A stretch of DNA of 42,026 bases from Providencia sneebia DSM 19967 (GCF_000314895.2 NZ_CM001773.1:908253-950278), one strand, 5' to 3'. Numbered from the stretch's first letter, positions 7,977 to 16,883 are shown. Notes: generated by a model from the letters alone, not told the origin. Numbers and translations: made by a program.

Positions 7977-8022
7977 AATATACTCAATTTGAAATTAAAA
8001 ATATTTTAAATAGATCACATAA
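7977..8022 (-). promoter_or_regulatory. Predicted class II CRP-dependent promoter of the srl operon
   Basis: Read on the minus strand, a CRP-like site at about 8004-8019 has one perfect TGTGA half (TCACA on the plus strand at 8015-8019) and one weak half six bases away. A TATATT -10 hexamer lies at 7982-7977. The centre-to-centre distance of 32 bases is that expected when CRP overlaps the -35 position (-41.5). Predicted transcription starts near 7970, about 50 bases before srlA. CRP control of this operon is known in E. coli; the site itself is my reading. Confidence 0.5.
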
Positions 8023-8039
8023 TGAAATGTTTATTTGAT

Positions 8040-8692
8040 TATTTTGAAAGTAAAATCTGTCAAAATGAAAGAATGTGGCGATTAAGTTAAATAAATCGTG
8101 TTGGTATGCATTTTTTTGAGGTGGGGATGGATACAATGACTACATTTGCTTATCTCAAAACGAATTAAAACGTTAGGTGGAGCACAAAGCAAGCATAAAT
8201 ACGGATTAATTTATCAAAAATGAATAGGCTCATTTAGATTTAATGATGAATTTCACGGCTCATTTTTCTTATTTAGTAAAAATGATGTTTTATCTTTTAT
8301 AAGAATCGGGCTAAATATTTTTATTACATCAAGATTTTTATATTTATTTTTGCTTAAAGGTGATGCGTCAGGTTATATTTACTATTAAGAAAAAAATGGT
8401 TGATAAGTAACTCGCTGACAAAGGTGTTATGGCTGTTTTGTGTTAGACTCTGTTTCGTTAGCAGTATGTTTTAAATGTATAGCATACTTCGATGGATCAT
8501 TTTATTGATGCCCAATAATTTCAATCGAACAGTGTGATTAAAGCTCATCAGAACATAGTTTATAATAATGTGTTGATGGTTAATTGGATTTTACCCAATT
8601 ATTTAGCTCATAACGGTGGTGTATTGAAAGCGAAAGGGAATGAGTGATCTTTTAAGCTAGCTGAAATAACACTATGATAAATGAGGGAAAAC
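8040..8692. other. Long intergenic region between srlA and yjeI
   Basis: About 650 AT-rich bases contain no convincing gene. A possible promoter for yjeI has TATAAT at 8561-8566 with a weak TTAAAG 17 bases upstream. Short start codons (for example near 8124) lead only to tiny frames. I see no clear hairpin-terminator or riboswitch fold. The region separates the sorbitol operon from the E. coli-like yjeI-epmB-efp block, so it may be a synteny breakpoint. Confidence 0.4.
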
Positions 8693-9037
8693 ATGCGAAT
8701 TAAAGTATTGCTTGGTGCTGCGGCATTAATGCTTTTAGCTGGCTGCTCGACAACAAATAATTTAACTGCTGCAGGTTCACAAGTTCGTTTCGTTGAAAAT
8801 CAACCTGGAAGTGATTGTCAGCTCCTTGGGCAAGTTGTCGGAACTCAAAGCAACTGGTTAAGTGGTGTAAATAGTGACTCAAGCTCTATGCGCGGTGCTG
8901 CAAATGATTTGCGCAATAAAGCAGGTCAAATGGGTGGTAATGTTATTTTTGGCGCGACTAGTCCAAGTGAAACCATTCTTTCTAGTTTCATTCCCGTAGA
9001 TAGTAAAATGGTGGGTCAGGTTTATAAGTGTCCCTAA
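8693..9037 (+). CDS. yjeI: DUF4156 lipoprotein YjeI
   Basis: This is a small predicted lipoprotein of unknown function. The signal peptide has a lipobox LLAG|Cys18, so the mature protein begins at Cys18 and is likely anchored to the outer membrane (Ser follows the Cys). The mature part carries conserved QPGSDCQLLGQ, QSNWLSG, MRGAANDLRNKA and MGGNVIFGA and ends GQVYKCP, matching YjeI of E. coli. ATG 8693 is preferred to 8681 because GAGGGA lies 5 bases upstream. As in E. coli it faces epmB tail to tail. A shared terminator lies between them. Confidence 0.88.
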   Translation: MRIKVLLGAAALMLLAGCSTTNNLTAAGSQVRFVENQPGSDCQLLGQVVGTQSNWLSGVNSDSSSMRGAANDLRNKAGQMGGNVIFGATSPSETILSSFIPVDSKMVGQVYKCP

Positions 9038-9048
9038 AATGAATCATT

Positions 9049-9080
9049 AACGCCCGAACAGTATGCTCCGGGCGTTTTCA
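9049..9080. terminator. Rho-independent terminator between yjeI and epmB
   Basis: An 8-bp GC-rich stem, AACGCCCG (9049-9056) with CGGGCGTT (9069-9076), has a 12-base loop and is followed by T-rich sequence. It lies between convergent genes and may work both ways. Confidence 0.8.
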
Positions 9081-9088
9081 TTTTCATT

Positions 9089-10117
9089 TTAATTCTGTTT
9101 TAGGTTTAGATTGAGCAATGTTTTACTCGGCTCACCGCCAATTTCTCTAGCGAGTTTTGGAACGAGATAGCCAGAAACTTTGCCTAACAATTCTTGTATT
9201 AGCTCTCGGGCTTCTTGGTCACTCACTAAAAAATGTGCAGCACCCTGAACTTTATCTAAAACGTGTAAATAGTAAGGTAGAATACCTGCATCAAATAATG
9301 CATTACTTAAATTTGCTAAAGTTTCTGAGTTGTTATTTACATCGCGTAGCAGCACACTTTGATTTAGCAAAGTCACACCTGCATTTTTTAACTTTCGCAT
9401 GGCGTTTTTAAGAGCATCATCTATTTCGTTAGCATGGTTAATATGTGTCACCATAATAACTTGAAAGCGGGAGCAGGCCAGCCTTCTACATAAACGATCT
9501 GTTATACGTTCGGGTATGACTACCGGTAAACGAGAATGAATTCGTAGGCGTTGAATATGCGGAATAGCTTCCAGTTGTTCAATTAACCAATCGAGTTCAT
9601 TATCTTTTGCCATTAAAGGATCGCCACCCGAGAAGATGATTTCATTGAGTTCAGCGTGTTTTTTTATATAATCCAGCGCAACCAACCAATTATTTTTGTT
9701 CCCCTTGTTATCTTCATAGGGAAAATGCCGGCGAAAACAGTAACGACAGTTAACTGCACAGCCTCCTTTCACCAGCATCAATGCGCGGTTGTGATATTTA
9801 TGTAGTAAACTTGGGATCTCATTATCTTGTTCTTCTAATGGATCCGTAGAAAAACCCGGATGGGTATCGAATTCCGCTTTTGCAGTTAATACCTGTAAAA
9901 GCAGGGGATCTTGTGGATCACCTTTTTTCATTCGTGAAATAAACGGTATTGGTACACGTAAAGGGAATAATTTACGTGCATCATTACCATCTTTCGATGC
10001 TTGGTGGTTTTCTAACCCTAATATTTGTAGCAATTCATCAGGATTAGTGATTGCTTCAGCAAGTTGTTGTATCCAGACTTCTCTGGATGGGATGTTTTGA
10101 GTTACAATATCGACCAT
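9089..10117 (-). CDS. epmB: EF-P (R)-beta-lysylation enzyme, lysine 2,3-aminomutase
   Basis: EpmB is a radical-SAM, PLP-dependent enzyme. It converts (S)-alpha-lysine to (R)-beta-lysine, which EpmA then attaches to EF-P. The protein has 342 residues, as in E. coli. The iron-sulfur cluster is held by Cys120, Cys124 and Cys127 (GGCAVNCRYCFRR). IFSGGDPLMAKD is the SAM-binding glycine-rich motif. Lys332 (GGEPSKT) is the probable PLP lysine. It lacks the C-terminal extension of the free-lysine aminomutases, which supports the EF-P role. It diverges from efp across only 44 bases, so the two share a promoter region. Confidence 0.95.
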   Translation of the reverse strand: MVDIVTQNIPSREVWIQQLAEAITNPDELLQILGLENHQASKDGNDARKLFPLRVPIPFISRMKKGDPQDPLLLQVLTAKAEFDTHPGFSTDPLEEQDNEIPSLLHKYHNRALMLVKGGCAVNCRYCFRRHFPYEDNKGNKNNWLVALDYIKKHAELNEIIFSGGDPLMAKDNELDWLIEQLEAIPHIQRLRIHSRLPVVIPERITDRLCRRLACSRFQVIMVTHINHANEIDDALKNAMRKLKNAGVTLLNQSVLLRDVNNNSETLANLSNALFDAGILPYYLHVLDKVQGAAHFLVSDQEARELIQELLGKVSGYLVPKLAREIGGEPSKTLLNLNLKQN

Positions 10118-10161
10118 TTTTTGGCTATGCCATATTTAGTTTATAAATTTAGAGGATCTCC

Positions 10162-10728
10162 ATGGCTACTTATAGTACCAATGAATTCCGCTCAGGTCTT
10201 AAAATCATGTTAGATGGTGAGCCTTGTGCAATTCTTGAAAGTGAATTTGTTAAACCAGGTAAAGGTCAAGCATTTGCACGTGTTCGCATCCGTAAACTGA
10301 TTTCTAACAAATTGTTGGAAAAAACATTTAAGTCTACTGATTCTGTAGAAGGCGCAGATGTCATGGATATGAACTTAACTTACCTTTATAACGATGGTGA
10401 GTTTTGGCATTTCATGAACAACGAAACTTTTGAACAGCTTGCAGCTGATGAGAAAGCAGTGGGCGATAATGCTAAATGGTTGATTGACCAAGCAGATTGT
10501 ATCCTAACTCTGTGGAATGGCCGTCCAATCTCTGTGACTCCACCTAACTTTGTTGAGTTAGAAGTAACAGAAACAGACCCAGGTCTGAAAGGTGATACCG
10601 CAGGTACTGGTGGTAAACCAGCAACCCTGAGCACAGGTGCAGTTGTTAAAGTTCCACTGTTTGTACAAATTGGTGAAGTTATCAAGGTTGATACTCGTTC
10701 AGGCGAATACGTTTCTCGCGTGAAATAA
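10162..10728 (+). CDS. efp: Translation elongation factor P
   Basis: EF-P rescues ribosomes stalled at consecutive prolines. The protein has 188 residues with the usual three beta-barrel domains. The modified lysine is present at Lys34 ([10 protein letters not shown]), the target of EpmA and EpmB, both encoded in this window. A ribosome site (AGAGGATCT) precedes ATG 10162. The C-terminal [18 protein letters not shown] is intact. Codon use is more biased than in its neighbours, as expected for a highly expressed gene. Confidence 0.97.
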   Translation: MATYSTNEFRSGLKIMLDGEPCAILESEFVKPGKGQAFARVRIRKLISNKLLEKTFKSTDSVEGADVMDMNLTYLYNDGEFWHFMNNETFEQLAADEKAVGDNAKWLIDQADCILTLWNGRPISVTPPNFVELEVTETDPGLKGDTAGTGGKPATLSTGAVVKVPLFVQIGEVIKVDTRSGEYVSRVK

Positions 10729-10743
10729 GTCTTTCTTGAAGCT

Positions 10744-10781
10744 AAAAAACCGTAATATATGAAAAGTATTACGGTTTTTTT
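10744..10781 (+). terminator. Rho-independent terminator after efp
   Basis: A 13-bp stem, AAAAACCGTAATA (10745-10757) with TATTACGGTTTTT (10767-10779), has a 9-base loop and a T-run. The A-run on the other side would let it also terminate the convergent exporter gene. Confidence 0.85.
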
Positions 10782-10826
10782 ATTTATAAATAAATGCTAA
10801 TTGGTTTACTGTATCCAATCTAATTT

Positions 10827-11741
10827 CTAATTAGTTTGTTTTCTTAGACTCTGGATAATTCGTTGTCCAAAAAGAGTGATAATTAATCCAATCATCATTA
10901 ATGTTAATCCGGTAATTTGTATTCCATTAACATGTTCACCTAGAAATAATACACTGCTACTTAATCCAAATAGTGGGACTAAAAGAGAGAAAGGGGCGAC
11001 ACGCCATGCTTCATAGCGGCCTAAAAGTACTCCCCACAGGCCATAACCAACAAAGGTTGATAAATAAGCTAGGTAAAGAATAGTACCAAATATTGACCAA
11101 TTAAAACCTAATAATCCTTGAGTCATGGCTTCTTGACCTTCAAAAATCCAAGAACTGATTAAAAATGGAATAATTGGAATCAAAGCACTCCAGCTAACTA
11201 GGGAAAGCGAACTACATTTTTCTGAACCCGGATGTTGCATGATCATTCTATTGGTAATATTTCCACAGGCCCATGAAAAACCAGCAATTAATGTAAAAAT
11301 TAATCCCAACATTGGTATATCATCAAGGCCGCCTTCCGTTGCGCCTTTTGCTAAGATAGTCAGGCCAAAAACGGCGATTAGCATGCCGAAAAAATGAGGA
11401 AGTCGTAGAGATTCTTTTAAAACAATAGCGCCGAGCAATAAGGTAAAAAATGCTTGAGATTGTAAAATAACGGACGTGATACCAGCAGGCATGCCCACAC
11501 GGATGGCACAAAAAAGAAAGGCAAACTGCCCGAAGCTAATGGTTAAGCCATAAATTAATATCAGTTTAAAAGGAACCTTGGGGCGTTTAAAGAAAAAAAC
11601 CGCTGGAAATGCCACGAATAAAAAGCGTAATGCGCCCAATAATAATGGTGGAAGTGCTGTGACACCAAGTTTAATAATCACAAAATTAACACCCCAAATA
11701 ATCACAACGCATAATGCAAGTAATATGTCTTTAAAGCTCAT
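10827..11741 (-). CDS. EamA/YdeD-type drug/metabolite transporter
   Basis: This is a 304-residue inner-membrane exporter with about ten hydrophobic segments, made of two EamA repeats (about 5-140 and 150-290). Family-specific stretches GLTISFGQFAFLFCAIR, GMPAGITSV, LQSQAFFTLLLGA, FSWACGNI and LLGRYEAWRVAPFSLLVP closely match E. coli EamA, an exporter of cysteine and O-acetylserine. The real substrate is not shown. The longer reading starts with TTG at 11753. ATG 11741 (MSFKDILLAL) fits the family better. The gene sits between efp and sugE, where E. coli has the entericidin genes, and is an insertion relative to that order. Confidence 0.8.
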   Translation of the reverse strand: MSFKDILLALCVVIIWGVNFVIIKLGVTALPPLLLGALRFLFVAFPAVFFFKRPKVPFKLILIYGLTISFGQFAFLFCAIRVGMPAGITSVILQSQAFFTLLLGAIVLKESLRLPHFFGMLIAVFGLTILAKGATEGGLDDIPMLGLIFTLIAGFSWACGNITNRMIMQHPGSEKCSSLSLVSWSALIPIIPFLISSWIFEGQEAMTQGLLGFNWSIFGTILYLAYLSTFVGYGLWGVLLGRYEAWRVAPFSLLVPLFGLSSSVLFLGEHVNGIQITGLTLMMIGLIITLFGQRIIQSLRKQTN

Positions 11742-11947
11742 GTTATTTCTCAATATTTATTCTAAGCCTAATGATTTACTTTACGCTTGCTGATCTGAAT
11801 ATGCGATAGTGATGATGAATGTTGCTATTAATAAAAATCAAATATGTGTATTTTTAGGGTTGATTGTAGCTTATTTGTTATTTTATGTGGCTTGAGTCCA
11901 TTTCGATGAGCACTTATAATACAAAAGCCTATAATAAGGCAGCGTAT

Positions 11948-12025
11948 TCAGGACGACCTGAAATAACGTTTTTATCTATCCAACATAACTTGAAAATGCG
12001 GGATAAAATGATGGGGACGACCCCG
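11948..12025 (+). promoter_or_regulatory. Guanidine-II (mini-ykkC) riboswitch
   Basis: Two small hairpins with the diagnostic ACGA loop are present. P1 is TCAGG-ACGA-CCTGA (11948-11961) and P2 is GGGG-ACGA-CCCC (12013-12024), joined by a 51-base linker. P2 ends 11 bases before the AGGAG ribosome site of sugE, so binding of guanidine to the paired loops would expose or hide that site. This class controls guanidinium exporters translationally. The gene downstream is exactly such an exporter. Confidence 0.93.
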
Positions 12026-12047
12026 AATTGTATATAGGAGTTATACA

Positions 12048-12362
12048 ATGGCATGGGTTATTCTTGTTTTTGCTGGGCTTTTAGAAGTTGTTTGGGCTAT
12101 TGGCCTAAAATACACTCACGGCTTTACTCGCCTTACCCCAAGTATTATTACCATTATTGCGATTATCGCTAGCATGGGCTTATTAGCTTATGCCATGCGC
12201 GATTTACCTGCTGGAACGGCTTATGCTATCTGGACGGGTATTGGTGCTGTGGGCACAGCAATTATTGGAATTATTTTTTTGGGAGAGTCAGCAAATATCT
12301 TTCGTTTATTAAGTTTAGGCTTGATTATTATGGGATTAATTGGTTTAAAAGTTTCAAGTTAA
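12048..12362 (+). CDS. gdx: Guanidinium exporter, small multidrug resistance family
   Basis: This 104-residue inner-membrane protein, formerly SugE, exports guanidinium in exchange for protons as a dual-topology dimer. Four hydrophobic segments are visible. Glu13 in segment 1 ([18 protein letters not shown]) is the essential substrate/proton site. The motif WAIGLKYT separates the Gdx branch from the EmrE-type drug pumps. AGGAG (12036-12040) precedes ATG 12048. The riboswitch directly upstream confirms the substrate class. Confidence 0.95.
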   Translation: MAWVILVFAGLLEVVWAIGLKYTHGFTRLTPSIITIIAIIASMGLLAYAMRDLPAGTAYAIWTGIGAVGTAIIGIIFLGESANIFRLLSLGLIIMGLIGLKVSS

Positions 12363-12416
12363 TTAATTTCCTAATTTAGATTAAGTTGACCTGCATAAGA
12401 TCGTTTCAACGTTTAT

Positions 12417-12450
12417 GAAGTGAATTGTTGATCATCCAACAGTTCACTTC
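12417..12450 (+). terminator. Long hairpin after gdx, possible terminator
   Basis: A 14-bp stem (GAAGTGAATTGTTG, 12417-12430, with CAACAGTTCACTTC, 12437-12450; one G-U pair) closes a 6-base loop. No T-run follows on the plus strand, so termination is uncertain. It sits just before the Fur-box promoter of the next operon. Confidence 0.45.
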
Positions 12451-12471
12451 CTCAGATATTACAGATATCAT

Positions 12472-12490
12472 GTAAATAATTCTCATTTCT
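12472..12490 (+). promoter_or_regulatory. Probable Fur box upstream of the ECF sigma gene
   Basis: The 19-mer GTAAATAATTCTCATTTCT matches the Fur consensus at about 12 of 19 positions, including an intact TCATT core. It ends 21 bases before ATG 12512. Fur repression is usual for FecI/HasI-type sigma genes. Confidence 0.55.
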
Positions 12491-12511
12491 ATCCTTGTGT
12501 TATGGCTTGAT

Positions 12512-13012
12512 ATGTCTGACTCTGAGTTACAATGCCTGTTTTCTCGTCACTCTTCTTCACTTTGTCGATACCTTAATGCATATCTAAAAGACCATTCTTT
12601 AAGTATGGATATTATGCAGGAAAGTTTTGTACGCATGGCAGAGCAAATGAAACACTCTTCAATACAAGATATTGATGCTTATCTCTACCGCACGGCAAAA
12701 AATCTCATGGTTGACCATTTTCGGCAGCGTCAGAAACAACAAGCTATTCTTATTAGTGATACTCAATGGCAAGAACTTCCTGCGAATACTAAAAGTCTTG
12801 AAGCCCAAGCGATTAGTGAACAGCAGTTCAAGCAAATTCAAAATACCATACAAACTTTGCCCCATAGGACTCAGGAGATATTTCGTTTGCATCGTGAAGA
12901 AGGGCTAACTCAAGCTGAAGTTGCTAAAGTACTCAATATTTCTCTTAGCACTGTTGAAAAGCATCTTGCTAATGCGTTGGCTATGCTTATTCATAAATGG
13001 AGGGAGGAATAA
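12512..13012 (+). CDS. ECF sigma factor, FecI/HasI type
   Basis: This 166-residue sigma-70 family factor has region 2 (CRYLNAYLKD; MQESFVRMAEQ; DAYLYRTAKNLMVDHFRQ, about 20-75) and region 4 (LPHRTQEIFRLHREEGLTQAEVAKVLNIS and STVEKHLANAL, about 115-158). It probably directs transcription of the receptor gene downstream when the receptor binds its ligand. ATG 12512 (MSDSELQ) is the likely start; an in-frame GTG lies at 12497. It overlaps the anti-sigma gene by one base (TAATG). With the haem-receptor-like gene at 14131, the set resembles HasI-HasS-HasR of Serratia. Confidence 0.85.
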   Translation: MSDSELQCLFSRHSSSLCRYLNAYLKDHSLSMDIMQESFVRMAEQMKHSSIQDIDAYLYRTAKNLMVDHFRQRQKQQAILISDTQWQELPANTKSLEAQAISEQQFKQIQNTIQTLPHRTQEIFRLHREEGLTQAEVAKVLNISLSTVEKHLANALAMLIHKWREE

Positions 13013-13959
13013 TGAAACAGCTTATTGATAATCCTTCCGAAATAGAGAATACAGCTGCTTTGTGGGTGATAAAAACAACTTCACGCGAATTGACGAAGTC
13101 AGAGGAATTAGAGTTCCAATCTTGGATATCAATGTCAGAACAACATCTTGAAACTTATTATCGCGCGCGGCAATTATGGAAATTAACAGCAAATGCCGCT
13201 GGTCATCAGAAATTAATAGATAAAAAAGATAATACGACCCAAAAGCGTGTGAAGTTGCGTCATATTCAGCGATCTGCTGCTGCAATTTTATTTTGCATTT
13301 TATCTGTAGGTGCGTGGCAATATTACTCTAAACCTACGCCAGATTATTACGCGCAAATTGGTGAGATCCTACAAGTGACACTTCCTGACGGGAGTGTGGT
13401 TGACCTTGATAGCGGCTCTAAATTATTGCTCGATTTTAATGAACATTATCGGCAAGTTAATCTATTATCCGGAAGGGCTTATTTTGCTGTTGCTCCTATG
13501 ACACAAAAAGATCAACGACCTTTTCGAGTGCAAGCAAAAAATGGTATCACGCAAGCACTAGGTACTGAATTTTCAATTGATGAAAAGGGTGACCAAGTTA
13601 ATGTCAGTGTTTATCAGCATAGCGTGAAAATTACTTTAAATTCCGGTGAAGAGTTGGTGGTTAATGCAGGTGATTTTACGCACTATCAACAAAAGATTTG
13701 GCCAACTTCCTCGCTATACAACACAGCATCCGCTAACTGGCGGCAAGGGCAAATTATTTTTCATCAACAAACGCTAGATGAAGTTATAGGTGAAATTAAT
13801 CGCTATCGAAACAAGCCTGTTATCTTACTTTCAAATCAACATACGCAAAAAATAAGTGGCGTATTTCAGATAAAATCCATTGATAGTGCATTGGCTAATT
13901 TAAGTGATTCACAAGGATTACAACTGTATGAAATCCCTTTTTTAACATTAATGTACTAG
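13012..13959 (+). CDS. FecR/HasS-type anti-sigma factor
   Basis: This inner-membrane regulator has 315 residues. It relays receptor occupancy in the outer membrane to the sigma factor. A cytoplasmic N-terminal part contains the DUF4880-like stretch AALWVIKTTSRELTKSEELE and WISMSEQHLETYYRARQLW (about 14-60). A single membrane segment follows (AAAILFCILSVGAWQYY, about 88-104), then the periplasmic FecR domain (VTLPDGSVVDLDSGSKLLLDF; GRAYFAVAP; FRVQAKNGITQALGTEFSI) and a C-terminal domain. GGAGGGAGGA lies directly before ATG 13012; an in-frame ATG at 12997 is less likely. It overlaps the sigma gene by one base, so the two are coupled. Confidence 0.87.
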   Translation: MKQLIDNPSEIENTAALWVIKTTSRELTKSEELEFQSWISMSEQHLETYYRARQLWKLTANAAGHQKLIDKKDNTTQKRVKLRHIQRSAAAILFCILSVGAWQYYSKPTPDYYAQIGEILQVTLPDGSVVDLDSGSKLLLDFNEHYRQVNLLSGRAYFAVAPMTQKDQRPFRVQAKNGITQALGTEFSIDEKGDQVNVSVYQHSVKITLNSGEELVVNAGDFTHYQQKIWPTSSLYNTASANWRQGQIIFHQQTLDEVIGEINRYRNKPVILLSNQHTQKISGVFQIKSIDSALANLSDSQGLQLYEIPFLTLMY

Positions 13960-14130
13960 CTTGTTTTGTATTGGATAAAAGTTAAATCTAGGGATAATTA
14001 AACAGCTTGATAAACTTATGTTCATTATTCGGTAACTATTTTTTAAAATTATTTACGGGTTTTCCTTTTTTCTGCGTCTTTAATAGAAGTGATTATTATT
14101 TTCATTACTATTATCTTTTAGGGATAGGAA

Positions 14131-16788
14131 ATGGCTCAGAAAAAACATCATTATAAAAAAATTGTATTTTGTGTTCACCTTGCATTAATAACATTACCTC
14201 TTGCGCCTGTTTTGAGTTACGCACAGACAGAACAATCTTCGCAAACAATCGCTTTTTCAATACCTGCTCAATCGCTTGAACAGGCACTGATTAATTATGC
14301 TCAACAAGCAAATGTTGAAATTTTAATTAATTCTCAGGATGTTATTGGATTAAAAAGCCAAGCAGTGACAGGGAATTATTCCCTGAATGCGGGATTAAAG
14401 AAATTGATAGGCGCAAATCCTATTCACTATAGTATCCATAATAATCGTGTTTCAATTAGCCGAATATCAAAATCTACAAACGATAACGCCGTAGTAACAC
14501 TGGATACATTAACGGTTACGGCAACTGCTCACCAGCAAGGTGATTGGGTTTATGACACACCGTCTTCTATCAGTGTTATCAGCAAAAAACAACTTGAAGA
14601 CAGGCCGCCAAAGCATATTGCGGATGTCTTAGAATTGACTACGGGGGTTTATTCGGCCGTTAGTCAGCAAGACCCTTCGTTATCTGTCAATATTCGCGGT
14701 ATTCAAGATTATGGACGAGTGAATATGAATATTGATGGCATGAGACAAAACTTTCAAAAAAGTGGACATGGTCAACGCAATGGCTCGATGTACATTGATT
14801 CAGAACTGCTCTCTGGTGTTGAGATCCAAAAAGGCAATAGTAGCGGAATGGGAAGTGGGGGGACATTAGGTGGTGTTGCAACATTTTCGACACTCAATGC
14901 CGCTGATTTCTTGTCAAAGGATAAAACATTTGGTGGGAAATTACATGCTAGTACGGGAACGAATAATACCCATTTTATTGGCAGTAGCGCTTTTGCATTA
15001 GGTAATGAAACAGCCGATTTACTTTTTGCAGCAAGTGAGCGCCGACTCGGTGATTATAAACCAGGTACTCATGGCAAGATTGGTGATCTGCGCATTAATA
15101 ATGATACGGGTCGCTATGATCAACTGGTGCGTGATTTAAAACATAGCCGCATAACAGATAGTAATTACCACATGACGTCTTATTTGGCGAAAGCGGGTTG
15201 GAATATTACTGACTCACAACGTTTACAACTTAACTATTTGGAAACTAAAGTTGAAACACCGAATGCGGGCACATTAACGAATCTCGGGCAAACTTGGCCT
15301 TATAAATTAGGTTGGAAAAGTAGCGGTTTTAGCCATGTAAACACGAAAAATTATTCTCTAGATTACACGCGATTTAGTGACACGCCATGGAGCACTGAAT
15401 TTAAAGGTAAAGTCTATTTGGTTGATACCCATGATAACAGTGAAACGTATTCGACCAGCACTGTTTATAATAATGGCTATGATATGGATACCCGAGTTAA
15501 AACATTAGGGTTACAACTCGAAAATCATTCAGAAATTGAATTTAATACGAGGAATGTATTAAAAGCACATTATGGTGTAGAAACTTTTCAGGATAAGGCA
15601 AGTAGCGATTCAACAAGAGAAGCGGTTAGTGGTGTGACACCGGATGGTAAGCGTTCACTTAGCTCATTATTTACAACGTTAACGTATGAATATGATGATT
15701 GGTTAACGTTGGAAGGTGGCATGCGTTATGACCACTACCAATTGAAAGGTAAAACAGAAATGCGCTACCCTGTATTTCCTTTCACTAAAGAAAACCCTTG
15801 TACGGAATTGAGATTACGGAATTGCCAAACAACAATAGTGAATCGTACTTGGGATGTTAATGAGTCTGAAGGTGCGTTTTCACCGAACATAAAACTCGCT
15901 ATCCAGCCTAATTTAGAATGGATGGAGTTATTTACCAGTTATGGTCGTTCTTGGCGTCCACCCGCAATTACAGAAACCTTAACGACGGGAAGTGCTCACT
16001 CTTCATCAACCCAATTCCCCAACCCTTACTTAAAGCCTGAAAATTCCAATGCGTGGGAAGTTGGAATGAATATTAATTATCCGCAACTATTACTTGAAGA
16101 AGATAGATTAGTTGCAAAAGTGGCTTATTTTGATACGCGAGTCGACAACTATATTAATATGGCGATTAACCGGACTAAACCCGGTATGGTGCAGCCCAGT
16201 ATTGGTAATGCAGCTTACAGTAACAACTTAAGCACCACGCGATTTAGAGGTTTTGAATATCAGATAAATTATGATGCTGGGTTTGTGTATGCAGATTTAA
16301 CATTCACCCACATGATTGGTAAAAATAAATTCTGCGCTCGCAAGGCGTGGTTAGGCGGTACTTTACAATATGGTAAAGATAGCGGTCCCGGCAATTGGTA
16401 CTCAGAAGATGACCAAGATAAAAATAATTATGTAGATTGTGATAGTGGTTCAATATTTGGTAGTGCCGCTAATTTACCTGGAGATAGAGGATCATTCACG
16501 TTAGGTGGTCGCGCATTTGATAGAAAGCTTGATGGTGGAATTGTGGTTCGTTTTACACCGGGTTTTCAAGATTATTCAGCTCAAACCAACCAACCTTACC
16601 TTGCAGATTGGCCAAAATATACATTGATTGATCTTTATACCAGTTATGAATTAACGAAAGACGTCACCTTACGCGCAAATGTCGAAAACCTCATGAACCG
16701 AGCTTATGTAGTGAGCTATGGTGAAAGTTTATCCAATACGCTTGGAAGAGGCAGAACAATTAGTGGTGGAATAGAATACCGTTTCTAG
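14131..16788 (+). CDS. TonB-dependent transducer receptor, HasR-like haem receptor
   Basis: This is an 885-residue outer-membrane receptor. The signal peptide ends about Ala31 (SYA|QTE). An STN signalling domain follows (PAQSLEQALINYAQQANVEI, about 46-112), then the TonB box DTLTVTAT (near 125), the plug (IADVLELTTGVYSAV; NIRGIQDYGRVNMNIDGMRQ) and a 22-strand barrel ending in IEYRF. The plug motif GHGQRNGSMYIDSELL and the FRAP-like FPNPYLKPEN region match haem receptors. His213 (plug) and His623 (in GSAHSSS) lie 410 residues apart, close to the spacing I recall for the two haem-ligating histidines of Serratia HasR. The STN domain and adjacent sigma/anti-sigma genes show it controls its own transcription. 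No hasA hemophore gene follows. Ligand assignment is inference. Confidence 0.83.
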   Translation: MAQKKHHYKKIVFCVHLALITLPLAPVLSYAQTEQSSQTIAFSIPAQSLEQALINYAQQANVEILINSQDVIGLKSQAVTGNYSLNAGLKKLIGANPIHYSIHNNRVSISRISKSTNDNAVVTLDTLTVTATAHQQGDWVYDTPSSISVISKKQLEDRPPKHIADVLELTTGVYSAVSQQDPSLSVNIRGIQDYGRVNMNIDGMRQNFQKSGHGQRNGSMYIDSELLSGVEIQKGNSSGMGSGGTLGGVATFSTLNAADFLSKDKTFGGKLHASTGTNNTHFIGSSAFALGNETADLLFAASERRLGDYKPGTHGKIGDLRINNDTGRYDQLVRDLKHSRITDSNYHMTSYLAKAGWNITDSQRLQLNYLETKVETPNAGTLTNLGQTWPYKLGWKSSGFSHVNTKNYSLDYTRFSDTPWSTEFKGKVYLVDTHDNSETYSTSTVYNNGYDMDTRVKTLGLQLENHSEIEFNTRNVLKAHYGVETFQDKASSDSTREAVSGVTPDGKRSLSSLFTTLTYEYDDWLTLEGGMRYDHYQLKGKTEMRYPVFPFTKENPCTELRLRNCQTTIVNRTWDVNESEGAFSPNIKLAIQPNLEWMELFTSYGRSWRPPAITETLTTGSAHSSSTQFPNPYLKPENSNAWEVGMNINYPQLLLEEDRLVAKVAYFDTRVDNYINMAINRTKPGMVQPSIGNAAYSNNLSTTRFRGFEYQINYDAGFVYADLTFTHMIGKNKFCARKAWLGGTLQYGKDSGPGNWYSEDDQDKNNYVDCDSGSIFGSAANLPGDRGSFTLGGRAFDRKLDGGIVVRFTPGFQDYSAQTNQPYLADWPKYTLIDLYTSYELTKDVTLRANVENLMNRAYVVSYGESLSNTLGRGRTISGGIEYRF

Positions 16789-16804
16789 CATACTGATATA
16801 AATA

Positions 16805-16842
16805 AAAAAACCAGTGACAAGATTATTTGTCACTGGTTTTTG
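16805..16842. terminator. Bidirectional terminator between the receptor gene and frdD
   Basis: A 14-bp stem (AAAACCAGTGACAA, 16807-16820, with TTGTCACTGGTTTT, 16827-16840) has a 6-base loop. It carries a T-run on the right and an A-run on the left, so it can stop both convergent transcripts. Confidence 0.88.
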
Positions 16843-16883
16843 TTTGGTACTTATTAGCAGATACCCGTTATTTATTGCAATAA

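Noticed and set aside
8124..8170. Leader peptide starting at an ATG near 8129 behind GGTGGGG
   Set aside because: It gives only about a dozen codons, has no regulatory codon run and no linked hairpin.
12659..12908. Overlapping frames inside the sigma gene on both strands
   Set aside because: They are shadows of a gene with clear sigma regions 2 and 4.
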